Source of the DNA: Helicobacter fennelliae
Lineage (GTDB): Bacteria > Campylobacterota > Campylobacteria > Campylobacterales > Helicobacteraceae
Length of the DNA stretch: 64,000 bases
Direction of reading: 5' to 3'
NCBI RefSeq assembly: GCF_900451005.1
Contig: NZ_UGIB01000001.1
Span: 1,054,001 to 1,118,000, forward strand
Both the position numbers and the translations under genes were made by a program. Position 1 is the first letter of the stretch, and the number at the start of each line of letters is the position of its first letter. Of the stretch, positions 1 through 9,186 are shown piece by piece. The notes under the pieces were generated by a model. The model saw only the letters and a program-made list of their open reading frames with translations. It was not told the DNA's origin and ran no database searches.

Positions 1-19
1 CATTTAGATGAATCAACGC

Positions 20-655
20 TTACGAATGCCACTCAATATCTCCGCGCGATTTGCTAGATTCTAAAATAGTCTGCTTTGGCGAGGCAGACTTATTTAGATT
101 AGAATCTAGCGTATTTTCAGTGTTTTGTAATGAATCTTGCAATGATTGACTTAAATCTTTGTCAATTTGTTTGCCTTTTGGCGTAGAATCTATGATAGAT
201 TCCGCGCTAGGCTCTACACAATGCTATCTTTAATAAGATTTTTGGCTAAATTCTTATTAAAACGATATATTTTACATAGATTTTTAAACCTAGATTCGTC
301 CTGTGCGGATAAAAAATTGACTCCATAGCCAATTTCTTTTATCATAAAATACATAATTTTTAGCAAATCGCTTTAAATATTTCTCATCGACTTCGTCCTG
401 TTTTTCTAATGCGTTCTGTAAAGATTGCAGTAAAAAATCTAATCGATTTTAGATTAGCGTTTCAATGCGTTGTTTATTAGAATCTAATCTCCACGAATCT
501 AAAATGCTTTTAGAATTATCAACAATATCGCCATTTTCATCGATGACAGAGATGGCAGTCGAAGTTGTATATTCCAAAGCATTTTTTAGATGTGAATTAC
601 TTAAATCTTGTGCGGAATTTTTACTATTTGTGATAACATAATTCAAAGATTCCAA
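20..655 (-). pseudogene. Decayed hypothetical gene, several frameshifts
   Basis: Read on the minus strand, this stretch keeps coding-like text only by changing frame. One open segment runs from a TTG at 655 to a stop at 449. A second (about 445-310) reads through QSLQNALEKQDEVDEKYL and a tryptophan-rich piece. A third (about 315-215) contains SAQDESRFKNL. The last ends in GDIEWHS with a stop at 20-22. I do not recognise the protein. The composition is polar and Ser/Gln/Lys-rich, like a disordered surface or coiled-coil protein. It is followed downstream by a gene on the other strand. It could also be several short unrelated ORFs, but the near-continuous open text favours one decayed gene. Confidence 0.45.
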
Positions 656-782
656 ATATTTAAATCTTAATTCACAAAAAGCACAAATTCAAATCCCAAG
701 CAAAACAATTCCCAAAAAAATTCACAAAAATTTGATAATTTTTGCTTAAAATTTCGCAAAAATTCATTTATATTTATAAGGT

Positions 783-1223
783 TTGTATTTGAAAACACAA
801 TTTTTTTTATGCGTTTTTGTGGCGAGTGTGGCACTTTATGCGGATCATTTTGGCGGATTTTTGGAAAATATTTATGATGAACTCCAAATGCTAAATCTTA
901 GCAAAGAGCAGGAAGTCGCAATAAAAGGCATAATCAAAAATCACCATAAATTCCTGCGTCAATGGTATAGCGATTCTCTAGCAAATAGCGAAAAAATGAT
1001 GAAAAATTTTGCCGATTCGACCCTAAAAAACAACACCCCTGAAATTGCGCGTGATAAGAGCCTAGCGATTGATAAGATAGACGCGGAGCATAGGTTTATG
1101 ATGAGCGTGTATGAGATTTTGGATGCAAATCAGAGGCGAATCTTTAGTGCCAAAATCAAGGATAAAAATAAAGAAAATAAAAAATTAGGCAAAGACAAGG
1201 GATTTGTGAAGTATAGGGAATAA
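783..1223 (+). CDS. Putative periplasmic LTXXQ/Spy-like protein
   Basis: 146 residues with a short hydrophobic N-terminus (about residues 5-20) that looks like a signal peptide. The rest is alpha-helical and charged. LNLSKEQEVAIKGI (about residue 38) and ILDANQRRIF (about 113) resemble the paired LTxxQ motifs of the Spy/CpxP/CnrR family of periplasmic stress and metal-sensing proteins. That assignment is inferred from the motif pattern and is not certain. The tail is very lysine-rich. The start is a TTG at 783, just after an AAGG-containing sequence; another TTG lies two codons on. The gene stands alone, converging on tgt with a gap of about 20 bases. Confidence 0.6.
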   Translation: MYLKTQFFLCVFVASVALYADHFGGFLENIYDELQMLNLSKEQEVAIKGIIKNHHKFLRQWYSDSLANSEKMMKNFADSTLKNNTPEIARDKSLAIDKIDAEHRFMMSVYEILDANQRRIFSAKIKDKNKENKKLGKDKGFVKYRE

Positions 1224-1244
1224 ATCGCACTATTAAAATTTATA

Positions 1245-2376
1245 CTACAAATCCACTTGATTTAAAGCATTTAACCACTCATTTTTAAATGCCTCAAATT
1301 TTTGCGCGATTATCGCCTCCCTAGCGCATTTCATCAAATCCAAATAAAACGCAATGTTATGAATACTCGCTAAACGCGCGAATAAAATCTCATTTGCGCG
1401 GAATAGATGATTGATATAGCCTAGCGAAAAATGCTTGCACGCATAGCAATCACACGCCGAATCTATGGGCAAATCACTTAATGCAAATCGCTTGGATTTC
1501 ACATTTACGCGCCCAAAATGCGTGAAAAGCGTCCCATTTCGCGCATTTCGTGTGGGCATAACGCAGTCAAAAATATCCACGCCACGCGCGATTCCCTCCA
1601 ATAAATCCTCTGGCGTCCCCACACCCATAAGGTAGCGGATTTTGCCCCGTGGCATAAGATTTGCCGTCCATTCAATCGTATCATACATCGCGCTTTTTTC
1701 CTCGCCTACGGCAAGTCCGCCGATTGCAAAGCCATCAAATCCCACTCCGCCGCATTCTATAGCCACTAAACAATCAGCGCAGATTTTTCGTGCTTCCAAA
1801 TCTACGCCCCCTTGAATAATGGCAAAGATATTGTTTGAAAGGTGAGATTCGCGCCTAGTCGCGTGATATTCTAGCGATTCGTGTGCCCAAGCAATCGTGC
1901 GCTTAATCGAATCTGCAATGCGTTTTTGCTCCGCGGGGAGGCGGATTAAATCATCTAAAATCATCATAATGTCGCTATTTAGATTATATTGAATGTCAAG
2001 CACCTTTTTGGGCGTGAAAAAATGAGTGCTTCCATCAATGTGGCTACGAAATTCTATGCCATTCTCGCGTGGTTTCCCGCCCAAGCTAAATGCTTGAAAT
2101 CCGCCACTATCGGTTAAAAAGCTACCATTAAATCTGCTAAATCCGTGCAGTCCGCCTAGCGTTCGCACGACTTCATCATTTGGACGCAAATACAAGTGAT
2201 AAGTATTTGCCAAAATGATTTTCGCGCCAAGATTTTCTAAATCATTAAAATCTAGTGCCTTGACACAGGCTTTAAGTCCCCACAGGCATAAACATAGGCG
2301 TTTGCACAATGCTATGAGATAGATTCATTTGCCCTGCACGAGCTTTATTATCAGTAGATTTTAGTGTGAAAGTCAA
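1245..2376 (-). pseudogene. tgt: Queuine tRNA-ribosyltransferase with N-terminal frameshift
   Basis: TGT exchanges guanine 34 for a queuine precursor in GUN-anticodon tRNAs. The long frame (1245-2309) has [11 protein letters not shown], the catalytic stretch [13 protein letters not shown], the second catalytic Asp region [31 protein letters not shown], and the zinc ligands CDCYACKHF. It lacks the usual N-terminus. The missing part, MTFTLKSTDNKARAGQ through TPMFMPVGT, lies just upstream in another frame and ends at a TAA. One surplus T near 2273 (GGGACT-T-AAAGCC) breaks the join. The natural start is probably TTG at 2376, overlapping the autotransporter stop (TTGA). Either a true inactivating mutation or a sequencing error; the rest of the gene shows no decay. 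Confidence 0.9.
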
Positions 2377-5300
2377 AATTTATACCCAATCTTTATATCG
2401 CCTTTTGCACCATAATTCGTGCCACTATCTACCATTCCAGCGATTCCATATTGCAAGTATAGCGCGTCTGTTAGCTTATGTGAGCCTATGAGATTGATTT
2501 CTGCGCTAAATCGTGGGGCAGATTCAAGGCTGTAGCCGATAAAATTCTGTGCTCCGCTTAAACTCATAAATACGCGCTCACCGCCACTATATGCCATATC
2601 TTTTAGCGTGAGCGCTAAGCTATAAAAGCTCTCACTCATCACGGCATTATATTCCACGCCAAGCCCATAGGAAAAATTCACGCTATTATATGTTGCCTGC
2701 TTGTATTCATTGATTTCAAACGCACCATTGCGATTGTAGCCTAACGCCAAAACTACCACAGGTTTTAGCGCGTGGCTAATGGTATTATTTTGCGCTAAAA
2801 TAAAGTTGTATTTATAATAGAGTGCGAAAAGCGTCCCAAATGCCGTATTTTTCGCACTTTTAGATTCGATAGTTTTGTGATTATCGTTAATGCTAAAACT
2901 GATATTGCTTTGAATCTCGTGTCCGCCGTATTTTCCACCCTGCGAATCAAAAATGCTATGCAAATATAGCCCGATATTATAAAACATCGCGCTATCTGTC
3001 ATATCGCCTGTGTATGCATTTGAGCCACCAAAGCCAAACATTGCACCAAGCAAAATATCGCTACTACCCGCATAAATAAGCCTATCATAGCCGATATTTG
3101 TCGCACCAAAGCCCATTTTGCTATCCCCACCGAAATATCCACCGCCCACATTTAGCCACACACTATTTGACAAGTCTAATTCGCGCTCACGCGCATAGCT
3201 AGGCATCGCATCGCTTCTAACTGCGCCTTGCATTAGGGATTGAATGCGATACATAGTGTCATTTTGCGCAAATCGCAAGTGCTTATTGCGCCCACTCTGT
3301 GCTAGGCGGACTTGCGAAATGCGTGTATTTATCGTTTGGTCATTTGAAAAGAGCAAATTGCGCGTTTGACGCGTTTTGTTGCCCTGTGCTATTTCATTTA
3401 AATCGCTATCAATAGTTTGAATCCGTTTATCTAGGACGCTGTAATTATCGGTGCGTGTGGCAGTATCGATGGCATCATCTTTGGGATTTGCCTGTATCAA
3501 AGCCTCCAAAATCTCGCTATATCGGCTTTGCTCGTGGGAAATGTTTTTGTTTAGCTCGGCAAAGGAATCTGGCGCAGATGCTAGGAATTTTACATAAAGC
3601 GTATTGCCGATAAATTTACTAACGACAAAGAAATCCGTATTCGTAAAATCTATGCGCTTATCCGTGCGATTGTCCGTGATAGTCCCCGCGCTTATGAGTT
3701 TGTAATAATCGCCCGTTTTTATGCTAGATTCGCTCTTTTTTACGCTCGAATCAAAACTCACACTTATCTTGGAATCCGCTCCAAACGATAGATTTTTATT
3801 TTCAAATTTTAGCGATTCAAAGCGTGTATCTGTGCTTATGTTTGGGGTTGTGCTTTGCGTGGTTTGCGCTTTGCCGACATTTGATAAACTCAACACCCCG
3901 CTTATCGTGGAATCCGCGCTAATAGTCTTTGGAGTGCCATTTTGTGTGTAAGTGGCATTTTGAAAATTAACGCGTGAATTATCGGTGCTTGTGAATGTCG
4001 TAGTATTTTTAAAATCCCATTCGTTAATATTTAGATTCGCGTTATTGTTTAAAGTGATTTTTTGCAAACTTGCCGTATTTTTCGCTGAATCTGCAAAATT
4101 TAGCGTTAGATTCGCATTGACATTTAGATTCGCCACTTCTAATTTTGAAGTGTCATCAAGCGTAAGATTCGCGCTTTTGCTGAATGTCAAATCGCTTGTT
4201 TTTACAATACTCGCATTTTTTAGCTCGATATTGCTACCGATAAGGTTGCCCGTAAGCGTTGTAGTCCCGCCATCAAAAATAAATTTTCCTATATTTGCCG
4301 TTCCGCCGTTTTGTTGCAAAGTAAGATTCGCCACACTTTTTGCAGTGATTGTTTGCGCTGTAAGCGTGGCGGTGTCGCTTAATTTGATTGAATCAAAGCC
4401 GTTTTTTAGCTCAATATTTTTTGCCTCAAGATTTGCACTTCCGCTTAAATCCACACTTGCGGTAATGGATTCAAGCGCAATGGTAACTACACTAGAATTA
4501 TTCGCGCTAATCTTACCACTAAAATTTGCCACCACGCTGTCATTCTGAGCCGTAGGCGAAGAATCCACATTTTTGCTATTTGGATTTTTCGCTTCGCTAT
4601 CTTGCAATGGCAATGACGAAAGGATTATTTTGCTCCCACCTTGTGCGTTTATATCAAAACTTTTATCGCCAAGCATTCCAATTTGTAGTGTAGAATTTGT
4701 GCCACTAACTTCGACATTTGCTTTGCCATTTGTGCCTGTTGTTCCTGTGAGTTTTGAATCTTTGTCAAGTGCCAAAATGCCGTCCTTGACATTACTAAAT
4801 GTGATTTTTGGTGCACTAATCTCGCTTTTGCCCCATAGCTGAATCGTGGCTTTTTCTAAATTTTCTGCTCTTAAAACGCCACTCAAAGTTAGCTTTGTAT
4901 TGCTCGTTTGTTTGCTATCGCCCTGCAAATACACGCTATTTTTAAGCGTTGAATCATCTATCTTTTTTAGTGTAAGATTTTGTAGCGTTAGATTCGCTTC
5001 CTCAAAAAGCGAAACATTTGCGCTTAAATCTTTGTTTGTGCCTGTAATGGTGGATTTTTCAGCGATAATGTCGTAATTTTCTGTTTTATCAATATGTGCT
5101 GAATCTAGTTTGCTTAAATCAAAATTTTGCGTATTCTCAAACAAAAATGATTTTTCAACTTTAAGTTTCCCACCACTATTTGTAAAAATCGTATTAAGAT
5201 TATTGTCGCTTACATTTTTTAAAATAAGATTTTGAATTGTTGCACTTGCACCGTCAAGTTTCACCGAATCCTTATCGGTCAAAGTCAAATAGTCCGCTGT

Positions 5301-7766
5301 CAATGTCGCACTATTTTTTAAATCTAAACTTGCATTAAAATCTAAAATATGCGATTCTATCGTGCCACCTGTCGCGGTAATTTTGCCTTTGTAGTGTATA
5401 GTCTCATTTGCGATTTTTTGCATTTCCTCGCTTAAAGTGTTGCTTTCAACTAACTGCTGATAGCTAAACCCGCTACCCGTTACATTTTTGCCGTCTTTAT
5501 TGTCGATGAAGTGCTTTACGCTACCGCCAAACTCGACTTTGGAGCTATTATCTAGCGTGATATTAGATTCTAAACTCGCATTGCGTCCTAGCGTAAGATT
5601 TGCGCCTTTTAAGTCAATGCCACCCAATTTAAAAGTGCGATTATCCCAATCGGGTTGATTTAGGGTTGACGGCTTGCTTAAATCCATATAATCAGGCATT
5701 TTTTGGCTCGTGCCTTGTTCGGCTTTTGTGATTTGATTGCGAATCGTTTCGTCAGAAATCGTAGCGTGTGCAGTGGCGTGTCCTTGCAATGCGATATTTG
5801 TTTTATTTGCGCTTAATTTTCCGCTAGTGTTAATATTTCCGTCAAAAATCAAATGTGCACTATCGTTTTTGGTATCACCATTGTGGATAATGTCGATATT
5901 TGCTTGATTCGCACTATTTGTCGAATTGGAGTCGCCGATACTTGCGTGGATTATGGTGTTTTCTTTGGTAGTTTTTTTATTACCGCTCGAATCATACCCC
6001 AAGCCTTGAATCTCAAGCGTTGCCTTTGTCGCGCTAGTGCTAGTGATAATTGCGCCACTATCATTTGCGGCTATGGTGTTAAGCACTAGCGAGTTGCCCG
6101 CCAAATCAAACTTGCCTCCGCCCTTGCCAAAATAAAAGCCCATTTTGTCCGTGCTATCTTGCGCGAGCGTGTAAGAAGTCGCCGAAGTCGCACCCGAATT
6201 TATCGTGTTTGCCGAAGTTGTGCCGTTTTTTGTCGCGCCTAACGCCTCAGCCTTGCCCGCTTTAAGCGCAAGTTCGCCTCGTCCGCTTGTGATATAAATA
6301 TTATCAAAAGCCTTTGTATTCGTATCTAGTGTAACCTTGCCCTCGCCGATTTTCAGCGTACCATTGTCGCCTTTTGAATCAGTGATTTTAAGCTCACCTT
6401 TGCCTATTTTATGCAACGAATCGCCTTTTTGTGTCCCCAAAGCCCATTCTACCACGACATTTTGCCCTATATCAAGCCCAGAGCCTTTGAAAGAGTGAGT
6501 TTTGCCGTTTGCGTTTGTAAATTTATAAGTCGTAGGATTCGTGCTAGTCGCCGTATCTCCAGCCACAAACACGAATCCACCAGCATAGCCACTTTGTGTT
6601 CTGTCAATATCTTTTTCTACTTGAATCGTTCCACCACCACTAAAGATTATATCCTTATTGCCTTGTATTGTTTGGTCTACTGATAGTGTATTATTATCCA
6701 AAGCGTTGCCATTGAGTGTCCAAAGTTTATTTTGCAAATCAATTTTTTGCTCGAAATTCTTTTGATAATCTACAAAATCTTTGTTTGAGACAAAGCTCAC
6801 TTCGGCGCGATTGACACCTGAAGTAGCGCGCGAAGTTACGCCTAGCAAAATCCACTTTTGGTTTGTGCTATCATACGCATAGATTCCGCTTCCGCTATCG
6901 CCTGAAGTTATACGGTTATTAAAATCGCTATTTGGATTGTAAAAATACCAAATCCCGCGAGAATCCCCGCTCGCATCTACTTGGACAAGATTTTGATACC
7001 CACTAGAATCAATGTTTAAAATCCCAAATCCCCCGCCTTTCATCGAGCCATCTTGAGGTAGGTTTATGTTTTTAATCGGATTATCGCTCCAGCGCAAGTC
7101 CATAATCCCGCTACCTGCTTGATAAATATACACATTGCCACTAGAATCTTTTAGCTTCTCTAGCTCTGCTTTGAAGTTCTTTAGATTCTGAGTCTCGCTT
7201 GCAGTGCTTGCGGTGTCGCCCTGTTTGGTGCTATTAGCAATATTGAGCATTGAAGTTTGCCCCTCTACAATATATTTATTAAAGCGTAGGAATTTTTCAT
7301 CTCTACCGTAGGGCTTAGAAATGCCGTTTATATCGTTGCCTTTACTATCAGTTACGGTTTCATTTGCTATATCATATTTTGTCAAACCCCATTGTCGAAG
7401 TTCATCTACACTTTCAGGGCTTGTAACATGATTAGCCGTTACCGCAAAGCCACGCCCCACAGAAGTAAGTGAGCCATAATTGCTTGAAGCAGAGAAGTTT
7501 GGGGTTTGTGGGATTGTAAATTCCTTGCCGTCTTTGCCCATTATCGTGGTGCTACCATTGCCACTAAATGCGCCTTTATTTTGCCCAAAGTCCAAATAAT
7601 CCCTATAATAAAAATTGCCTATATTTATACTTTGCGCATTTGCAATAACTGCGATAAATAGCACACTATAAGCGAATCTACGCAAACAAACTAATAGGAG
7701 GGGGGCAACACACACTACAACCTCGCTATCATCGTAAATCTCAAAATAAACGCAACCATTTTGCAA
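2373..7766 (-). CDS. Large S6-family serine protease autotransporter
   Basis: About 1797 residues. A hydrophobic stretch ending IANAQS (about residues 28-45) is a signal peptide. The protease domain follows, with a plausible triad: H113 in AVTANHVTSP, D156 in GRDEKFLRFNK and S291 in TSGDSGSGIY. This pattern fits the S6 (IgA protease/SPATE) family. A very long passenger of beta-helix-type repeats rich in N, S, T, L and K fills about residues 350-1500. A C-terminal beta-barrel of roughly 270 residues ends IKIGYKF, with the expected terminal phenylalanine. The protein should be exported by Sec and displayed or released at the surface. The nominal TTG start at 7766 is unsure, since a later GTG or TTG nearer the signal peptide is equally possible. 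A six-G run (7700-7705) lies in the leader. Confidence 0.9.
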   Translation of the reverse strand: MQNGCVYFEIYDDSEVVVCVAPLLLVCLRRFAYSVLFIAVIANAQSINIGNFYYRDYLDFGQNKGAFSGNGSTTIMGKDGKEFTIPQTPNFSASSNYGSLTSVGRGFAVTANHVTSPESVDELRQWGLTKYDIANETVTDSKGNDINGISKPYGRDEKFLRFNKYIVEGQTSMLNIANSTKQGDTASTASETQNLKNFKAELEKLKDSSGNVYIYQAGSGIMDLRWSDNPIKNINLPQDGSMKGGGFGILNIDSSGYQNLVQVDASGDSRGIWYFYNPNSDFNNRITSGDSGSGIYAYDSTNQKWILLGVTSRATSGVNRAEVSFVSNKDFVDYQKNFEQKIDLQNKLWTLNGNALDNNTLSVDQTIQGNKDIIFSGGGTIQVEKDIDRTQSGYAGGFVFVAGDTATSTNPTTYKFTNANGKTHSFKGSGLDIGQNVVVEWALGTQKGDSLHKIGKGELKITDSKGDNGTLKIGEGKVTLDTNTKAFDNIYITSGRGELALKAGKAEALGATKNGTTSANTINSGATSATSYTLAQDSTDKMGFYFGKGGGKFDLAGNSLVLNTIAANDSGAIITSTSATKATLEIQGLGYDSSGNKKTTKENTIIHASIGDSNSTNSANQANIDIIHNGDTKNDSAHLIFDGNINTSGKLSANKTNIALQGHATAHATISDETIRNQITKAEQGTSQKMPDYMDLSKPSTLNQPDWDNRTFKLGGIDLKGANLTLGRNASLESNITLDNSSKVEFGGSVKHFIDNKDGKNVTGSGFSYQQLVESNTLSEEMQKIANETIHYKGKITATGGTIESHILDFNASLDLKNSATLTADYLTLTDKDSVKLDGASATIQNLILKNVSDNNLNTIFTNSGGKLKVEKSFLFENTQNFDLSKLDSAHIDKTENYDIIAEKSTITGTNKDLSANVSLFEEANLTLQNLTLKKIDDSTLKNSVYLQGDSKQTSNTKLTLSGVLRAENLEKATIQLWGKSEISAPKITFSNVKDGILALDKDSKLTGTTGTNGKANVEVSGTNSTLQIGMLGDKSFDINAQGGSKIILSSLPLQDSEAKNPNSKNVDSSPTAQNDSVVANFSGKISANNSSVVTIALESITASVDLSGSANLEAKNIELKNGFDSIKLSDTATLTAQTITAKSVANLTLQQNGGTANIGKFIFDGGTTTLTGNLIGSNIELKNASIVKTSDLTFSKSANLTLDDTSKLEVANLNVNANLTLNFADSAKNTASLQKITLNNNANLNINEWDFKNTTTFTSTDNSRVNFQNATYTQNGTPKTISADSTISGVLSLSNVGKAQTTQSTTPNISTDTRFESLKFENKNLSFGADSKISVSFDSSVKKSESSIKTGDYYKLISAGTITDNRTDKRIDFTNTDFFVVSKFIGNTLYVKFLASAPDSFAELNKNISHEQSRYSEILEALIQANPKDDAIDTATRTDNYSVLDKRIQTIDSDLNEIAQGNKTRQTRNLLFSNDQTINTRISQVRLAQSGRNKHLRFAQNDTMYRIQSLMQGAVRSDAMPSYARERELDLSNSVWLNVGGGYFGGDSKMGFGATNIGYDRLIYAGSSDILLGAMFGFGGSNAYTGDMTDSAMFYNIGLYLHSIFDSQGGKYGGHEIQSNISFSINDNHKTIESKSAKNTAFGTLFALYYKYNFILAQNNTISHALKPVVVLALGYNRNGAFEINEYKQATYNSVNFSYGLGVEYNAVMSESFYSLALTLKDMAYSGGERVFMSLSGAQNFIGYSLESAPRFSAEINLIGSHKLTDALYLQYGIAGMVDSGTNYGAKGDIKIGYKF

Positions 7767-7778
7767 ATCCTAAAAACC

Positions 7779-7904
7779 CTACGCCGCCGTTTTGACTACA
7801 AACCATACCATTAGCCCTGCAAACGCCGCAAGTGCCACAATCGGCGCAGATAGTGGGATTTTGTATAAGTCAATAGTCTTTTCTACTCGCACTTTTTTGT
7901 TCAT
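7779..7904 (-). CDS. Small single-span membrane protein (41 residues)
   Basis: A short ORF beginning ATG AAC AAA AAA (MNKKVRVEKTIDLYKI) has a basic N-terminus. A hydrophobic helix follows (APIVALAAFAGLMVWFVV, about residues 20-37) and it ends KTAA. The start has a fair ribosome site (AAGGC, about 5 bases upstream). Its stop lies 12 bases before the nominal autotransporter start on the same strand, so the two are probably co-transcribed. It does not match the extended signal-peptide region of SPATE proteins. I do not recognise the family. It might be an accessory membrane peptide, a leader peptide that couples translation, or a chance ORF. Ordinary codons and a clean membrane helix favour a real gene. 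Confidence 0.5.
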   Translation of the reverse strand: MNKKVRVEKTIDLYKIPLSAPIVALAAFAGLMVWFVVKTAA

Positions 7905-7974
7905 AAAATTGCCTTGATAAAATTGCCTTGCCTTAAATTTTTGGGTGCATTGTAGCAAAAAACGATTGAAAAAG

Positions 7975-8270
7975 CGTTAATTTTTGCAAATCTAAAATGC
8001 TTGTCATTGCGAGATAAATCGCAGATTTGGCGTGGTAATCTAAAATCTTTTTGTCATTATTGCGAGATTTTGTGATTGGATACTTCGCGCTGTCGCGCTC
8101 AGTATGACGAAATGAACATAAATAATCGTCATTGCGAGGCTTCCGCTAGGAAGTCGTGGCAATCCATTTTTGACTAGATTGCTTCGTCCTATTGTCCTTA
8201 CAATGACAAACCTGCCCCCTCAATTGCGAGCAAAATTTTCAAATTTTGCGTGGCAATCCATTTTTTGAGT
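7975..8270. repeat. Interspersed palindromic-type intergenic repeats
   Basis: This gap holds several copies, in both orientations, of a degenerate element. TGTCATTGCGAG and TCATTGCGAGGC mark one side and CGTGGCAATCCATTTTT the other; ACAATGACAAA appears inverted. Similar text recurs at about 43812-43905 and 57176-57312. The paired ends can fold back on each other. This resembles the REP-like intergenic repeats seen in many bacterial genomes. No gene is visible here. Confidence 0.75.
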
Positions 8271-8361
8271 TTTAGATTCTAGAATCCATATCGTAAGCTA
8301 AAAAATATTAGCACAAAGTAGAATCTCATTCCAGATTCTGCCTTCATCATCAAAAGCTAAA

Positions 8362-8979
8362 TTAAAAGCTAAAAATATATCGCACGCCGACGCTATATTG
8401 ACGCGCTATGCTTAATTTGGTTGATATGCCTTCTTGTGACTCATTTAAAAGCGTTGTCGCGATAAATGGCACGCGAGCTAGCACTTCTATGCCGTGATGT
8501 TTGGCAATTGATGTGCGCACCCCGACATTAAGCCCCAAATCAAAGCCTGTTGTGCTAAGTTTGCGATTGTCAATACCACCCCAAGTATTTGCACCAAGCC
8601 CAAGCCCTAGCAATACGCCAAAATCTAGCGTTTCATTGCTGATGAAATTATACAACGCATCGACATTCACACCATAATTAAACACAAAAATCCCATTAGT
8701 TGTTGCGCCGTTTTCTGTAAATGGTGAGTCGTTGTAAGCAAAGTTTGCATAATAGCGCAAGCCAAATTCTGGGGTAAAAAATTGCTTGTATCCAGCGATT
8801 ACTTCTGCACTGATGCCTCCGCCATTTAATGAATAAGTAGGCCCGCCTGTTACTTCTGCTTTGAGCTGTGTGCCACCATAGCCCACGCCTACACCCACAA
8901 ATGCTCCGCTTTCTTCTGCGAGCGCGTAAGTTTGGCTTAATGCCACTGCCAAAATTGAACTTAAAACAATCTTTTTCAT
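8362..8979 (-). CDS. Outer membrane beta-barrel protein
   Basis: About 205 residues. A classic signal peptide (MKKIVLSSILAVALSQTYALA) is followed by alternating hydrophobic and polar strands, ending VGVRYIFSF with the C-terminal Phe needed for BAM assembly. Glycine-rich turns (GVGVGYGG) and the overall size suggest an eight-stranded barrel of the kind common in Helicobacter. The start is ATG at 8979 because AAGGAGATT sits ideally upstream; the reading frame stays open another 57 bases, but those codons do not look like protein. A run of ten G (coding strand) lies 80-90 bases upstream in the promoter area, so expression may be phase-variable. The specific family and ligand are unknown. Confidence 0.85.
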   Translation of the reverse strand: MKKIVLSSILAVALSQTYALAEESGAFVGVGVGYGGTQLKAEVTGGPTYSLNGGGISAEVIAGYKQFFTPEFGLRYYANFAYNDSPFTENGATTNGIFVFNYGVNVDALYNFISNETLDFGVLLGLGLGANTWGGIDNRKLSTTGFDLGLNVGVRTSIAKHHGIEVLARVPFIATTLLNESQEGISTKLSIARQYSVGVRYIFSF

Positions 8980-9059
8980 ATAATCTCCTTGTGATGTTAT
9001 TAAATGTGAAGCAAAATGTGTAAAATTATGTTTCAATTAAACACACATTAAATATTTTA

Positions 9060-9069
9060 CCCCCCCCCC
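9060..9069. repeat. Poly-C(10) tract in the promoter region of the OMP gene
   Basis: Ten C on the plus strand, ten G on the OMP coding strand. Immediately after the G run on that strand comes TAAAAT (9059-9054), a possible -10 element. Another candidate, CATAAT, lies at 9030-9025. In Helicobacter, homopolymers in or next to promoter spacers are known to switch outer membrane protein genes by length change. Here the effect is inferred only. Confidence 0.8.
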
Positions 9070-9186
9070 TGAAAGTTTCCTTAAAAGTTGAAAAATCATT
9101 TGTTTATAGATTCTCAAATCAAAAATTTCTATGATTTAAGCCCTAGATTCTGATTTTTATGTATAATTTTATCTTTTTGGAGTATC

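Noticed and set aside
3721-6683. Several open frames on the plus strand opposite the autotransporter
   Set aside because: They are hydrophobic or compositionally odd shadows of the repetitive passenger, lack ribosome sites and do not line up as one gene.
7700-7705. G6 run in the autotransporter leader as a phase-variation tract
   Set aside because: Six bases is short for efficient slippage and the true start codon is unclear; kept only as a remark.
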